DNA of 64,000 nt from Shimia sp. CNT1-13L.2 (lineage in GTDB: Bacteria > Pseudomonadota > Alphaproteobacteria > Rhodobacterales > Rhodobacteraceae): positions 496,001-560,000 of the forward strand of contig NZ_JANDJO010000003.1 of assembly GCF_024331145.1 (NCBI RefSeq), written 5' to 3'. Positions within the stretch are counted from its first letter, which is position 1. Each line of letters opens with the position of its first letter. Positions 19,589 through 30,183 of the stretch are shown here, in pieces. The translations under genes and the position numbers were made by a program. Under the pieces are notes generated by a model. The model was not told the DNA's origin and ran no database searches. It worked only from the letters and a program-made list of their open reading frames with translations.

Positions 19589-21892
19589 GTGACGGTTTCT
19601 GCACTGCAATCCGGGCAGGCTTGGCGCAACTGGCTGCGCATTGGTCTGTTGTGGGGCGTGGCCATTGGTCTGTTCCTGCTGTCCGGCATGGCGTCACAAG
19701 AGGCTTCGCGCCTGTCTCTGATTGTTGCGGGCGCCATTCTCGGGTTTTTCACGCTGTTTCTATGGGTGCGCGACCTGCAACAGAAATCGCGCCGCAAAGC
19801 GGTGTCCAAGGGCCTTGGGGCGATGGTCGCGCTTGGACCGCATCAGCAATACCTCACAGATGGCGACAGCGTGATACTGGCCGCCAATGCCGAGGGTGAA
19901 AGACTATCCGGCGGCGCGGCCGACATGATCGCCTGTCTCGGCGCGTCCCTTGCCGACGTAGAAGGCATCACTAGCCGGTTGCTCGCCGCAGCAGCGGACA
20001 AGGGCGCGACAAGTGAAGAGTTTCACACCCGCGACGGCAAGATCGCCATACATGTGGCCGCCGTTTCTCCGGGAATCTTCCAATGGCAGGTGCATCGACA
20101 CAGCTATCTGACCAACACGGAAGGCGCCGGAATCCCCCGTCTGCCCATGTTAACGGTCAGCGCCAAGGGGGCGGTTTTGTTCATGAATGCCGCCGCGCGC
20201 GAGTTGCTGGGCGCGCGCCGCACGGCCCTGCGCGAGATTTTCGGCGATGACGGTCCGCGCCAGGGCGAGGCCAACACTATCCTGACCGAGGAGGGTGGCA
20301 AGAAATGCCTGGTGGCCGAGTTTCCGACCAGCGCCGGACGCCGCGAAATCTACCTCCTGCCAACCACCGCGCCGCGCATCCCGGGCGATGTGGTGATGTT
20401 CGAGGACCTGCCGATCGCGCTGTTGAAAATCGCGGTCGACGGGCGGGTTGTTTCGGCCAACCGCGCCGCGCGGGCGCTGGTGAAGCGCGACTTTCGCCAG
20501 ACCGTGGAACTTCAGGGGCTGATGGAGGGGCTGGGCCGGTCGATCAACGACTGGCTGGCCGAGGCCGCGGCAGGGCACGGGGGCAACCATTCGGAGTTCC
20601 TTTTATTGCGCCGCGAGGATCGCGAAGTCTTTGTCCAGGTGAGCCTGAACCGGGTGGTTGAAGGCGGGCGGATTTTCCTGATTGCGGTCTTGAGTGATGC
20701 AACCGAGTTGAAATCGCTCGAAGCGCAATTCGTGCAAAGCCAGAAGATGCAGGCCATTGGCCAGTTGGCAGGCGGCGTCGCGCATGATTTCAACAACCTG
20801 CTGACCGCGATTTCGGGACATTGCGACCTCATGCTGCTGCGCCATGACGAAGGGGACCCAGACTATGGTGATCTCGTGCAGATCAATCAGAACGCGAACC
20901 GCGCCGCGGCACTTGTGGGCCAGCTTCTGGCCTTTTCCCGCAAGCAGAACCTGCGCCCGGAGGTGCTCGACCTGCGCGATACGCTGGCCGATCTGACGCA
21001 TCTCCTGAACCGGCTCGTGGGGGAAAAGGTGCGGCTGACATTGATGCACGACCCCGAGCTCAGCGCCATCCGCGCCGACAAGCGGCAGTTGGAACAGGTC
21101 TTGATGAACCTCGTCGTCAATGCCCGCGACGCGATGCCAAAGGGGGGCGAGATCATCATCCAGACCGAAAGCCTGCGTCTCGACAAGCCTCTCAAGCGGG
21201 ATCGGGCCACAGTGCCGGCGGGAACCTATGTCTGTGTCAGGGTGCGCGACGAAGGTGTGGGCATTCCCGGTGACAAGTTACAGAAAGTCTTTGAACCCTT
21301 CTTTACCACCAAGCGCACCGGCGAAGGGACCGGTCTTGGTCTGTCCACGGCCTATGGCATCGTGAAACAGACTGGCGGCTATATCTTTGTCGATTCGACA
21401 CCGGGAGAGGGCACGCAGTTTACCCTGATGTTCCCCGAACATGACCTCTACGATGTGCCCAAACCGGTGATCGAAGCCGAACGCCAGGCGGCCCAGTTAC
21501 GGCCACAAGGCGGCGTTGTTCTGCTGGTCGAGGACGAGGCGCCGGTGCGCAGCTTTGCCTCGCGCGCCCTACGCCTGCGCGGGCTGACGGTGCTCGAGGC
21601 GGGTACCGGCGAAGAGGCGCTGGAAACGCTGGAAGATGCCGACCTGCATGTCGATCTGTTTGTGACCGACGTGGTGATGCCCGGCATGGATGGCCCGAGC
21701 TGGGTGCAGAAAGCCCGCCAGCGCCGTCCCGATGTCAAGGTGGTCTTCATGTCCGGCTATGCCGAAGACAGTTTTTCCGACCGGCAGGCCAGGATTGCCA
21801 ATTCCACCTTCCTGCCCAAGCCGTTCTCGCTCAATGACCTGACGGGCATAGTCATGGAAAACCTTGGCGAGACTCAGGAAATTCCGGCGTAA
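19589..21892 (+). CDS. cckA: Hybrid sensor histidine kinase CckA
   Basis: Membrane kinase/phosphatase heading the CckA-ChpT-CtrA phosphorelay, which in Rhodobacterales controls motility, gene transfer agent and other CtrA traits. 767 aa from GTG. Two N-terminal membrane helices (about residues 17-33 and 41-60) are followed by PAS-like regions, the H-box with phospho-acceptor His399 in GGVAHDFNNLL, the ATPase N-box NARDAMPKGG, G-boxes DEGVGIPGD and GEGTGLGLSTAYG, and a C-terminal receiver with acceptor Asp694 in VTDVVMPGMDG. This architecture and the HDFNNLL type of H-box are typical of CckA. The CtrA box upstream supports the identity. Its 3' end overlaps the convergent sulfotransferase gene by 19 bases. 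Confidence 0.92.
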   Translation: MTVSALQSGQAWRNWLRIGLLWGVAIGLFLLSGMASQEASRLSLIVAGAILGFFTLFLWVRDLQQKSRRKAVSKGLGAMVALGPHQQYLTDGDSVILAANAEGERLSGGAADMIACLGASLADVEGITSRLLAAAADKGATSEEFHTRDGKIAIHVAAVSPGIFQWQVHRHSYLTNTEGAGIPRLPMLTVSAKGAVLFMNAAARELLGARRTALREIFGDDGPRQGEANTILTEEGGKKCLVAEFPTSAGRREIYLLPTTAPRIPGDVVMFEDLPIALLKIAVDGRVVSANRAARALVKRDFRQTVELQGLMEGLGRSINDWLAEAAAGHGGNHSEFLLLRREDREVFVQVSLNRVVEGGRIFLIAVLSDATELKSLEAQFVQSQKMQAIGQLAGGVAHDFNNLLTAISGHCDLMLLRHDEGDPDYGDLVQINQNANRAAALVGQLLAFSRKQNLRPEVLDLRDTLADLTHLLNRLVGEKVRLTLMHDPELSAIRADKRQLEQVLMNLVVNARDAMPKGGEIIIQTESLRLDKPLKRDRATVPAGTYVCVRVRDEGVGIPGDKLQKVFEPFFTTKRTGEGTGLGLSTAYGIVKQTGGYIFVDSTPGEGTQFTLMFPEHDLYDVPKPVIEAERQAAQLRPQGGVVLLVEDEAPVRSFASRALRLRGLTVLEAGTGEEALETLEDADLHVDLFVTDVVMPGMDGPSWVQKARQRRPDVKVVFMSGYAEDSFSDRQARIANSTFLPKPFSLNDLTGIVMENLGETQEIPA

Positions 21893-22470
21893 AGGTCGAA
21901 CTCTTCGGCGCATTTCCGGCGTAGCTTGTCTTCGACCTTCTTGGATAGCGTCAGCTCCATGCTGGGCGAGACGTTTTCGCGCCCCAGCGTGATCTTGCGC
22001 GACAGCCGTTCTTCAAGAAACCCGAGCAGCTTGTCCTGGTCTTCGTAGCGGAACAGGAAATCGACCTTGGTGCCGTTGGGGCGCGGTTCGATGAACTTGG
22101 CCTGACTGCCCACATTGGCAAAGGCCGGGCGGTCTCCCTTGCAATAGGCATCGACGAATTCGTCGAAGGTCTTGTCGTGGGTGGCATTCGGGTGCCCCTT
22201 CATGGCATCGCGCTGCCGGTAACGATACCAACTGCCGAGCCAGCTGATCGGTTCGCGGATCACTGCAACGGTCTGCATGTTTTCTTCGCCGCAGGCCTTT
22301 TCGAACATTGGCCGGAAAAACCGGTTGTAGCGATAGACTGGCGCATGTTTCAGCTGCGGCGGGTTGGAGATCACCATGTCGGCGTGGGGGGCAAGTGCGG
22401 ATTCTATCGCCGTGGTGCCGGTTTTGGGAACGGATAAGATAACGAGTTTTTCTTTCCAGAAAACAAGCAT
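21874..22470 (-). CDS. Sulfotransferase-family protein
   Basis: 198 aa, small for a sulfotransferase. The N-terminal LVILSVPKTGTTAIESAL matches the 5'-phosphosulfate-binding loop (PKTGTT) of PAPS-dependent enzymes, and VAVIREPISWLGSWYRYR matches the 3'-phosphate-binding region (REP, then S). The acceptor is unknown; such genes in Roseobacters often decorate surface glycans, which is inference. Its last 19 bases overlap the end of cckA on the other strand. The start lies about 130 bases from the recA SOS box, so it diverges from recA. Confidence 0.75.
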   Translation of the reverse strand: MLVFWKEKLVILSVPKTGTTAIESALAPHADMVISNPPQLKHAPVYRYNRFFRPMFEKACGEENMQTVAVIREPISWLGSWYRYRQRDAMKGHPNATHDKTFDEFVDAYCKGDRPAFANVGSQAKFIEPRPNGTKVDFLFRYEDQDKLLGFLEERLSRKITLGRENVSPSMELTLSKKVEDKLRRKCAEEFDLYAGIS

Positions 22471-22598
22471 TTGGCGGCCTCAATACAGTCTGCTCAAGAT
22501 CATTCTTGGTTGGTAAACTACTCTTTAAGACCTCTCTGAAAAAGCTGTTTATAGAGAATTTTGTTGAAATGTTCTCCTTTTGATCTCATAACATGTGA

Positions 22599-22613
22599 GA
22601 ACACAAGGTGAAC
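22599..22613. promoter_or_regulatory. LexA (SOS) box of the alphaproteobacterial type before recA
   Basis: GAAC-ACAAGGT-GAAC, i.e. the reverse complement of the GTTC-N7-GTTC direct repeat bound by LexA in Rhodobacter and rhizobia. It is 52 bases upstream of the recA ATG. A weaker partial match, GTTC-N7-GATC, occurs at 22571-22585. Confidence 0.8.
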
Positions 22614-22664
22614 GCAGGCAATCATTGCCGCCGGCAACGGTGTGTGGAATAAGGAAGCGAACCA

Positions 22665-23747
22665 ATGGCAACGGCAGAACTGTTTGATATGAGCAGCAAG
22701 AAAACGGCAGACAAGCAAAAGGCGCTGGACAGCGCCCTGGCCCAGATCGAACGCCAGTTCGGCAAGGGCTCGATCATGAAACTCGGCGCGGACAACCCGA
22801 TCCAGGAAATCGAGGCCACCTCGACCGGATCACTGGGGCTTGATATCGCGCTTGGCATCGGCGGCCTGCCCAAGGGCCGCATCATTGAAATCTATGGTCC
22901 GGAAAGCTCGGGCAAGACCACGCTGACCCTGCACTGCATCGCGGAAGAGCAGAAAAAGGGCGGCGTCTGCGCCTTTGTCGACGCGGAACACGCGCTTGAT
23001 CCGCAATACGCCAAGAAGCTGGGTGTCGATCTTGACGAACTTCTGATTTCGCAGCCCGACACCGGCGAACAGGCGCTCGAGATCACCGATACGCTGGTGC
23101 GCTCTGGTGCGGTCAACATGGTGGTGGTCGATTCGGTGGCCGCCCTGACCCCGAAATCGGAACTCGAAGGTGACATGGGCGATTCGAACGTCGGTGTTCA
23201 GGCCCGCCTGATGAGCCAGGCCATGCGCAAGTTGACCGGGTCTATCGCGCGTTCGAACTGCATGGTGATCTTCATCAACCAGATCCGCATGAAGATCGGC
23301 GTCATGTTCGGCAGCCCGGAAACCACCACCGGTGGTAACGCGCTCAAGTTCTATTCCTCGGTGCGCCTGGATATCCGCCGCATCGGCGCCATCAAGGACC
23401 GTGACGAGGTGGTCGGCAACGCAACCCGCGTCAAGGTTGTGAAAAACAAGGTCGCGCCGCCCTTCAAGCAGGTGGAATTCGACATCATGTATGGCGAAGG
23501 CATCTCGAAGATGGGCGAACTTCTTGACCTGGGTGTCAAGGCGGGCGTGGTCGAGAAATCCGGCTCGTGGTTCTCTTACGGTGACGAACGCATTGGGCAG
23601 GGCCGCGAGAACGCCAAGAATTTCCTGCGGGAAAACAAGCGTATGGCCTATGAAATCGAAGACAAGATCCGTGCTGCCCACGGCCTCGACTTCGACATGC
23701 CGCCCGGCGAAGAAGACAATGACGTGCTGATGGAAGATGACGCGTGA
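22665..23747 (+). CDS. recA: Recombinase RecA
   Basis: Strand-exchange ATPase and co-protease for LexA. 360 aa, normal length, starting [13 protein letters not shown]. The Walker [10 protein letters not shown], the [13 protein letters not shown] and VVVDSVAAL segments, loop L2 around [17 protein letters not shown], and the acidic C-terminal tail ([15 protein letters not shown]) are all present. A perfect LexA box lies 52 bases upstream. Its stop overlaps the GTG of the MOSC-like gene (GTGA), so this small protein is probably co-expressed from the SOS-controlled promoter. Confidence 0.98.
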   Translation: MATAELFDMSSKKTADKQKALDSALAQIERQFGKGSIMKLGADNPIQEIEATSTGSLGLDIALGIGGLPKGRIIEIYGPESSGKTTLTLHCIAEEQKKGGVCAFVDAEHALDPQYAKKLGVDLDELLISQPDTGEQALEITDTLVRSGAVNMVVVDSVAALTPKSELEGDMGDSNVGVQARLMSQAMRKLTGSIARSNCMVIFINQIRMKIGVMFGSPETTTGGNALKFYSSVRLDIRRIGAIKDRDEVVGNATRVKVVKNKVAPPFKQVEFDIMYGEGISKMGELLDLGVKAGVVEKSGSWFSYGDERIGQGRENAKNFLRENKRMAYEIEDKIRAAHGLDFDMPPGEEDNDVLMEDDA

Positions 23748-24301
23748 GCCACGTCACGACCGAAGAACTGATGCGGGCGCTCCCGCATGTGATGGCCGCC
23801 CCCAAGGATGGGGCGGCCATTTCCATGTTGTGCCTGCGACCCGAGCGCAACGAACGCCGCTTCGTGGATGAAATCACCCTGACCCGTGAAAACGGCATCC
23901 CCGGCGAACGCTGGAAGGATCAGCCGTGGCTGCGCACCGAAGACGGCGCGCCGCATCCCGGCATCCAGGTGTCGATCCTGCAAAAGAGGGTGCTGGATCT
24001 GGTCTGGCGCGACCGCGAAAACACCGTGCATCCGGGCGACACTTTCATCGCCGATATGGACCTGTCCGAAGCCAATCTGCCCGTCGGCCAGTTCCTGGAA
24101 ATCGGCGAAGCGGTGCTGAAGGTCTCGGAGGTCTTCAACGACGGCTGCGTCAAGTGGAAGGCGCGCTATGGCAGCGAGGCGAAAGACTGGATCACCATGC
24201 CTGGCCACCCGGAACTGCGCCTGCGCGGCGTACTTTGCAGTATCGAACGGGACGGCATCATCCGCGAGGGTGATATTCTGAGGAAAATCGACCCGTTATA
24301 G
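23744..24301 (+). CDS. MOSC-domain-like protein
   Basis: 185 aa. MOSC domains handle sulfur carried on a conserved cysteine, often in molybdenum cofactor or amidoxime reduction chemistry. The likely cysteine is in [12 protein letters not shown], followed by [19 protein letters not shown], the family-like C-terminal part. The start is GTG overlapping the recA stop by 4 bases. A functional link to recA is not obvious; the arrangement may simply be transcript sharing, which would still place it under LexA control. The substrate is unknown. Confidence 0.65.
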   Translation: MSHVTTEELMRALPHVMAAPKDGAAISMLCLRPERNERRFVDEITLTRENGIPGERWKDQPWLRTEDGAPHPGIQVSILQKRVLDLVWRDRENTVHPGDTFIADMDLSEANLPVGQFLEIGEAVLKVSEVFNDGCVKWKARYGSEAKDWITMPGHPELRLRGVLCSIERDGIIREGDILRKIDPL

Positions 24302-24399
24302 GACCAGTTGGCGCAAGTCTGCTTTGACATGTGGACAGGGGCGGGCAGGGGGTTTAAACCCGGGCGGAACCAATAAATCAGCCGCGAGAGACCTATCTC

Positions 24400-27072
24400 A
24401 TGCCCAGCCTGAACGACATCCGGTCGACCTTCCTCAACTACTTTGCCAAGCAGGGCCACGAAGTCGTGCCGTCCTCGCCCCTGGTGCCCCGCAACGACCC
24501 CACGCTGATGTTCGTGAACTCGGGCATGGTGCAGTTCAAGAACTGCTTTACCGGCGTCGACAAACGCGACTATGTGCGCGCCACCACCGCGCAGAAATGC
24601 GTGCGTGCCGGCGGCAAGCACAACGACCTCGACAATGTCGGCTATACCGCGCGTCACCACACGTTTTTCGAGATGCTCGGCAACTTCTCGTTCGGCGATT
24701 ACTTCAAGCACGAGGCCATCCCCTTTGCCTGGGAACTGATCACCAAGGAATTCGATATTCCCAAGGACAAGCTTTACACGACGGTCTACCACACCGACGA
24801 TGAAGCCTTTGAAATCTGGAAAAAAGTCGGCGTTCCGGAAGATCGCATCATCCGCATCGCCACCTCGGACAACTTCTGGCAGATGGGCCCGACCGGCCCC
24901 TGCGGCCCCTGTACCGAAATCTTCTATGACCACGGCGATCACATCTGGGGTGGCCCTCCGGGCAGCCCGGAAGAAGACGGTGACCGTTTCATCGAGATCT
25001 GGAACATCGTTTTCATGCAGAACGAAAAGTTCGAAGATGGCTCGATGGTGGATCTCGACATGCAGTCGATCGACACCGGCATGGGCCTCGAGCGGATCGG
25101 CGCCCTGCTGCAGGGCAGCCATGACAACTATGACACCGATCTGTTCAAATCGCTGATCGAGGCTTCGGCCAATGTCACCTCGACCGATCCTTATGGCGAC
25201 AAGAACGTGCATCACCGCGTGATCGCCGACCACCTGCGCTCGACCTCGTTCCTGATTGCCGATGGCGTGATGCCGTCGAACGATGGCCGTGGCTACGTGC
25301 TGCGCCGCATCATGCGCCGCGCGATGCGTCACGCCCACCTTCTGGGCGCGAAAGATCCGGTCATGCACCAGCTGGTTCCGGCGCTGGTTCAGCAGATGGG
25401 CCAGGCCTATCCTGAACTGACCCAGGCGCAGGCGCTGATCACCGAGACGCTGAACCTAGAGGAAACCCGCTTCAAGCAGACGCTGGATCGCGGTCTCAAG
25501 CTGCTGGACGACGAGTTGGCCGGTCTTGAAGAAGGCGCACCGCTGGCGGGCGACGCGGCCTTCAAACTCTATGACACCTATGGTTTCCCGCTTGACCTGA
25601 CGCAGGACGCCTTGCGTGAAAAGGGCCGCGAAGTCGACACCGCGGGCTTTGATGCCGCCATGGCCGAACAGAAGGCCAAGGCGCGTGCTGCCTGGGCCGG
25701 GTCTGGCGATGCGGCACAAAGCGAAGTCTGGTTCGATCTGGCCGAAGAGGCCGGCGCGACCGAGTTCCTTGGCTATGACACCGAAAGCGCCGAAGGCCAG
25801 GTTGTGGCCATCGTGGTTGACGGCGAAGCCACCGACAAGCTCGAGGCGGGCGCAACCGGTTGGCTGGTGATGAACCAGACGCCGTTCTATGCCGAAAGCG
25901 GCGGTCAGGTGGGCGACCACGGCTATGTGGCGCGACTTGAGAACCGAGATGACATTGCCAAGGTCGAAGACGTTCAGAAATTCGCCGAAGGCAAGCTGTT
26001 TGCGCACAAGGTCACGGTGGATCAGGGCACCTTTGCCAAGGGCGATCCGGTGGCGATGGAGGTAGACCACACCCGCCGCAGCGCCATCCGCGCCAACCAC
26101 TCGGCGACGCACCTGCTGCACGAAGCGCTGCGCGAACACCTTGGCGATCACGTGGCTCAGCGCGGCTCGCTGAACGCGGCGGATCGTCTGCGCTTTGACT
26201 TCAGCCACGCCAAGGCCCTGAGCGCAGAAGAGCTGCACAAGGTGGGTCTCGACGTGAACGCCTATATCCGTCAGAACACCGCCGTCGAAACCCGCATCAT
26301 GACCCCGGACGACGCCCGCGAGATCGGCGCACAGGCGCTGTTCGGCGAGAAGTACGGCGACGAGGTACGTGTTGTCTCGATGGGCCGCGCCAACACCGGC
26401 AAGGGTATGGGCGGCGATACCTATTCGATCGAACTCTGCGGCGGCACCCACGTCAAGCAGACCGGCGATATCGGTGTGTTCGTCCTCCTCGGCGACAGCG
26501 CGTCGTCTGCCGGTGTCCGCCGGATCGAGGCGCTGACTGGTGAGGCCGCGTTTGAACATCTCGAACGCGAAGCAGGCCGCATGGCGCAGGTTGCCGGTGC
26601 CCTCAAGGCACAACCGGCCGATGTCATGGACCGTCTGAAATCGATCATGGACGAACGCAAGGCGCTTCAGAACGAGGTGGCCCAGCTGCGCCGCGAACTG
26701 GCCATGGCCGGTGGTGCAGGGCAGGGCGGTGCCCCCGAAGCCAAGGACGTGAACGGCGTGAAGTTCTTTGCCCAAGTGCTGACCGGCGTTTCCGGCAAGG
26801 ACCTGCGTCCGCTGCTGGACGAGCACAAGACCCGCCTTGAAAGCGGTGCCGTGCTGCTGATCGCCGACGAAGGCGGCAAGGTGGCCGTCGCGGCTGGTGT
26901 GACCAATGATCTGACCGACAGCCTGTCGGCGGTTGATCTTGTCCGCGCCGCGGTCGAGGCCCTTGGTGGCAAGGGCGGCGGTGGCCGTCCCGACATGGCA
27001 CAAGGTGGTGCCAAAGATGCCAGCAACGCCGACGCCGCCATGGCCGCTGCCGAGGCCGTGATTGCAGGCTGA
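24400..27072 (+). CDS. alaS: Alanine--tRNA ligase
   Basis: Charges tRNA-Ala and clears mischarged Ser/Gly-tRNA. 890 aa, full length. The catalytic domain begins with the class II motif around [18 protein letters not shown], the editing domain carries the zinc-binding [11 protein letters not shown] and [13 protein letters not shown], and the C-terminal oligomerisation part has a coiled coil (about residues 740-775) and the final [11 protein letters not shown] region. It stands about 100 bases after the MOSC-like gene with no visible terminator between. The gene looks intact. Confidence 0.98.
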   Translation: MPSLNDIRSTFLNYFAKQGHEVVPSSPLVPRNDPTLMFVNSGMVQFKNCFTGVDKRDYVRATTAQKCVRAGGKHNDLDNVGYTARHHTFFEMLGNFSFGDYFKHEAIPFAWELITKEFDIPKDKLYTTVYHTDDEAFEIWKKVGVPEDRIIRIATSDNFWQMGPTGPCGPCTEIFYDHGDHIWGGPPGSPEEDGDRFIEIWNIVFMQNEKFEDGSMVDLDMQSIDTGMGLERIGALLQGSHDNYDTDLFKSLIEASANVTSTDPYGDKNVHHRVIADHLRSTSFLIADGVMPSNDGRGYVLRRIMRRAMRHAHLLGAKDPVMHQLVPALVQQMGQAYPELTQAQALITETLNLEETRFKQTLDRGLKLLDDELAGLEEGAPLAGDAAFKLYDTYGFPLDLTQDALREKGREVDTAGFDAAMAEQKAKARAAWAGSGDAAQSEVWFDLAEEAGATEFLGYDTESAEGQVVAIVVDGEATDKLEAGATGWLVMNQTPFYAESGGQVGDHGYVARLENRDDIAKVEDVQKFAEGKLFAHKVTVDQGTFAKGDPVAMEVDHTRRSAIRANHSATHLLHEALREHLGDHVAQRGSLNAADRLRFDFSHAKALSAEELHKVGLDVNAYIRQNTAVETRIMTPDDAREIGAQALFGEKYGDEVRVVSMGRANTGKGMGGDTYSIELCGGTHVKQTGDIGVFVLLGDSASSAGVRRIEALTGEAAFEHLEREAGRMAQVAGALKAQPADVMDRLKSIMDERKALQNEVAQLRRELAMAGGAGQGGAPEAKDVNGVKFFAQVLTGVSGKDLRPLLDEHKTRLESGAVLLIADEGGKVAVAAGVTNDLTDSLSAVDLVRAAVEALGGKGGGGRPDMAQGGAKDASNADAAMAAAEAVIAG

Positions 27073-27150
27073 CCATTTGGTCAAAAAAATCTTGGACTGT
27101 CCGGCACATCGTCTAAACTGCCGGGCAGATCAAACAAGGGGGAGATTCCC

Positions 27151-27438
27151 ATGCCCGCACTCTGGATTGCACATGTGACCGTCACTGACGCCGAGGCCTA
27201 TGGCAAATACGCCGAACTGGCCGGGCCGGCTATCGCCAAACATGGCGGCCATTTTATCGCCCGTGCCGGCAAGTTCGTGCAGCTTGAGGGCAAGGAGCGC
27301 CCGCGCAACGTGGTTGCGAAATTCCCGGATGTCGAGACCGCAGTCGCGTGTTACAACAGCCCGGAATACCAGGAGGCGCTCAGCCATGCGCGCGGTGCTT
27401 CGGAACGTGAACTGATGGTCGTGGAGACCAGCGAATAA
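27151..27438 (+). CDS. DUF1330 domain protein
   Basis: 95 aa ferredoxin-like-fold protein of the DUF1330 family, seen from the WIAHVTVTDAEAYGKYAE start, the GGHFIARAG turn and the AVACYNSPEYQEAL helix. Function in the family is not established; a ligand-binding or small monooxygenase-like role is only a guess. A GGGGGAG ribosome-binding site precedes the ATG at 7-base spacing. It lies 20 bases before the amidotransferase gene, so the two are probably one operon. Confidence 0.85.
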   Translation: MPALWIAHVTVTDAEAYGKYAELAGPAIAKHGGHFIARAGKFVQLEGKERPRNVVAKFPDVETAVACYNSPEYQEALSHARGASERELMVVETSE

Positions 27439-27457
27439 TCAGAAGGAGACTGGCCAG

Positions 27458-28240
27458 ATGTGCCGATGGGCCGCCTATATCGGGCACCCCTGTTATCTCG
27501 AAGATGTCATCATCAGGCCAGATCACTCGCTGATCCAGCAAAGCATGCAAGCGGTCGAATGCAAGACCCAGACCAACGCCGACGGTGTTGGTCTTGCGTG
27601 GTATGATCGCCGTCCCGAGCCGGGGCTTTATCGCGACACGCATCCCGCGTGGTCCGATCCGAACCTCAGATCCCTGACCGCGCAGGTGCAATCGGGTCTG
27701 TTCCTGGCCCATGTGCGGGCCTCGACCGGCACCGCCACCAGCCGCAACAATTGCCACCCTTTCGCGGTGCGCAACTGGTCGTTCATGCACAACGGGCAGA
27801 TCGGGGGCTTTGAAACCTTCCGCCGCCGCGCCGACATGCTGATCCCCGACGAGCTTTATCCCGAACGCAAAGGGGCCACCGACAGCGAGGTGATTTTCCT
27901 GCTTGGTCTCGCCGAGGGTCTGGATCACGGCCCCAAGGAGGCGATGGAGATCGCCGTGGGCGTGCTGCAGCGCATGAGCCGCGACAAGGGCGCCAAGCCA
28001 CATGTCCGCATCGGGGCGGCGTTTTCCGACGGCGAAACCTTGTATGCGATCCGCTATGCCTCGGACGAGCGCGCGCCCACGGTCTATCACCGCTGGAGCG
28101 ACAGCCGCAAAGGCCGCGCCGTGGTCAGCGAACCTCTGGTACAGGCCGAGGACGGATGGGAAGAGGTGCCGGCAGGAAGCTTCTGCCGCTTCTCGAAAGA
28201 CGGGTCTTTCTCGATCGAACCTTTCAAGCCGCTGATCTGA
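27458..28240 (+). CDS. Class II glutamine amidotransferase
   Basis: 260 aa N-terminal-nucleophile amidotransferase. Cys2 (MCRWAAYIG) would become the N-terminal nucleophile after methionine removal. Further family landmarks are QTNADGVGLAWYD, LAHVRAST, NCHPF and the FMHNGQIGGF oxyanion region. There is no partner synthetase domain, as in YafJ-like stand-alone enzymes, so the ammonia acceptor is unknown; a gamma-glutamyl hydrolase activity as in EgtC-type relatives is possible. An AGAAGGAG Shine-Dalgarno sequence lies 10 bases upstream. A clear terminator follows. Confidence 0.88.
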   Translation: MCRWAAYIGHPCYLEDVIIRPDHSLIQQSMQAVECKTQTNADGVGLAWYDRRPEPGLYRDTHPAWSDPNLRSLTAQVQSGLFLAHVRASTGTATSRNNCHPFAVRNWSFMHNGQIGGFETFRRRADMLIPDELYPERKGATDSEVIFLLGLAEGLDHGPKEAMEIAVGVLQRMSRDKGAKPHVRIGAAFSDGETLYAIRYASDERAPTVYHRWSDSRKGRAVVSEPLVQAEDGWEEVPAGSFCRFSKDGSFSIEPFKPLI

Positions 28241-28246
28241 AACAAA

Positions 28247-28276
28247 AAACGCCGGAGGTAATCTCCGGCGTTTCTG
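28247..28276. terminator. Bidirectional Rho-independent terminator
   Basis: AAACGCCGGAG / CTCCGGCGTTT, an 11-bp perfect stem with GTAAT loop, 6 bases after the amidotransferase stop and 30 bases before the typA stop on the other strand. Confidence 0.8.
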
Positions 28277-28305
28277 ATTTCTCACATTGGAACAGGTAAA
28301 ACCCG

Positions 28306-30123
28306 TTACCCTTGCTTCGACATCCGCTTGCGCTCGTGCGGATCGAGATAGCGCTTGCGCAGACGTACGTTGTTCGGGGTCACTTCCACCAGTTCGTCGT
28401 CGTTGATGTAAGCAATCGCCTCTTCCAGCGAGAGGGTCATCGGCGTGGTCAGGCGTACCGCTTCGTCCGAACCCGAGGCCCGCACGTTGGTGAGCTTCTT
28501 GCCCTTCAGCGGGTTCACTTCGAGATCGTTGTCACGGCTGTGTTCACCGATGATCATGCCGGTATAGACGTCGGCCTGTGCGCCGATCATCATCTTGCCG
28601 CGATCTTCAAGGTTCCACAGGGCGTAGGCGACCGACTGGCCGTTTTCCATCGAGATCAGAACACCTGCACGACGGCCCGGGATTGCGCCCTTGTAGGGGG
28701 TCCAGCCTTGGAACACGCGGTTCAGAACACCGGTGCCGCGAGTGTCGGTCAGGAATTCGCCGTGATAGCCGATCAGGCCACGCGACGGCACGTGCGCGAT
28801 GATGCGGGTCTTGCCGGCACCGGCAGGGCGCATCTCGACCAGCTCGCCTTTGCGCGAACCGGTCAGCTTTTCGATCACGGCGCCCGAGTATTCGTCATCC
28901 ACGTCGATGGTGGCTTCTTCGACTGGCTCCATTTTCTGGCCGTCTTCTTCGCGCATGATCACCTGCGGACGCGAGATCGACAGTTCAAAGCCTTCGCGGC
29001 GCATGTTCTCGATCAGAACGCCCATCTGGAGTTCGCCACGGCCCGAGACTTCGAAAGCCTCGCCGCCGGGGGTGTCGGCGATCTTGATCGCCACGTTCGA
29101 CTCGGCCTCTTTATAAAGACGGTCACGGATCACGCGCGACTGAACCTTTTTGCCGTCACGACCCGCCAGTGGGCTGTCGTTGATGCCAAAGGTCACGGTG
29201 ATGGTCGGCGGATCGATCGGCTGTGCTTCCAGCGGCTCTTCGACGGCCAGCGCACAGATGGTGTCGGCCACGGTGGCCTTGGCCATACCAGCGATCGACA
29301 CGATGTCACCGGCCTGTGCTTCTTCGATGTCCTGCTGCGCCAGACCACGGAAGGCCTGGATCTTGGTGACGCGGAACTGTTCGATTTTCTGACCGATGCG
29401 GCTGATCGCCTGCACGGTTGCCCCCACCTTGAGCGTGCCCGATTCCACGCGACCCGTCAGGATGCGGCCCACGAAGGGGTCGGAACCAAGGGTGGTTGCC
29501 AGCATGCGGAAATCATCATCCTGCTGGTTGACCTGCTTGGGGGCAGGGACGTGGTTCACGATCAGGTTGAACAGGGCGTGCAGATCCTTGCGCGGACCGT
29601 CCAGTTCGGCATCGGCCCAGCCATTCCGGCCCGAGGCATACATGTGCGGAAAGTCCAGCTGGTCGTCGTTGGCATCCAGCGAGGCAAACAGGTCGAAACA
29701 CTCGTCCAGCGCGCGATCCGGTTCGGCATCCGGCTTGTCGACCTTGTTCAGAACAACAATCGGACGCAGCCCCAGCGCCAGCGCCTTGGAGGTTACGAAT
29801 TTGGTCTGCGGCATCGGGCCTTCGGCGGCATCCACCAGCAGCACAACGCCGTCCACCATGCTCAGGATACGCTCGACCTCGCCGCCGAAATCGGCGTGGC
29901 CGGGGGTGTCCACGATATTGATGCGGGTGCCTTTCCACTCAACACTGGTGGGTTTTGCGAAAATCGTGATCCCGCGTTCGCGCTCGAGATCGTTGCTGTC
30001 CATGGCGCGCTCGGCCACTTCCTGGTTTTCGCGGAATGCGCCGGACTGTTTCAGCAGCTCGTCCACAAGGGTGGTCTTGCCGTGGTCAACGTGCGCGATG
30101 ATCGCAATATTACGAAGGTCCAT
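28306..30123 (-). CDS. typA: Translational GTPase TypA/BipA
   Basis: Ribosome-associated GTPase affecting 50S assembly, cold growth and stress. 605 aa, full length. G1 is HVDHGKTTLV, G2 is around ERGITIFAK, G3 is DTPGHADFGGEV, G4 is NKVD. The EF-G-like domain III/V region includes SGRGELQMGVLIENMRREG, and the TypA-specific C-terminal domain ends in RKRYLDPHERKRM. It is transcribed alone, ending at the shared terminator near 28260. Confidence 0.97.
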   Translation of the reverse strand: MDLRNIAIIAHVDHGKTTLVDELLKQSGAFRENQEVAERAMDSNDLERERGITIFAKPTSVEWKGTRINIVDTPGHADFGGEVERILSMVDGVVLLVDAAEGPMPQTKFVTSKALALGLRPIVVLNKVDKPDAEPDRALDECFDLFASLDANDDQLDFPHMYASGRNGWADAELDGPRKDLHALFNLIVNHVPAPKQVNQQDDDFRMLATTLGSDPFVGRILTGRVESGTLKVGATVQAISRIGQKIEQFRVTKIQAFRGLAQQDIEEAQAGDIVSIAGMAKATVADTICALAVEEPLEAQPIDPPTITVTFGINDSPLAGRDGKKVQSRVIRDRLYKEAESNVAIKIADTPGGEAFEVSGRGELQMGVLIENMRREGFELSISRPQVIMREEDGQKMEPVEEATIDVDDEYSGAVIEKLTGSRKGELVEMRPAGAGKTRIIAHVPSRGLIGYHGEFLTDTRGTGVLNRVFQGWTPYKGAIPGRRAGVLISMENGQSVAYALWNLEDRGKMMIGAQADVYTGMIIGEHSRDNDLEVNPLKGKKLTNVRASGSDEAVRLTTPMTLSLEEAIAYINDDELVEVTPNNVRLRKRYLDPHERKRMSKQG

Positions 30124-30183
30124 TTGATATGCCTTTCCTGTTCGCGCCTCCGGTATCCTGCGGGCGCGAAAAAGGCCAGCCCC

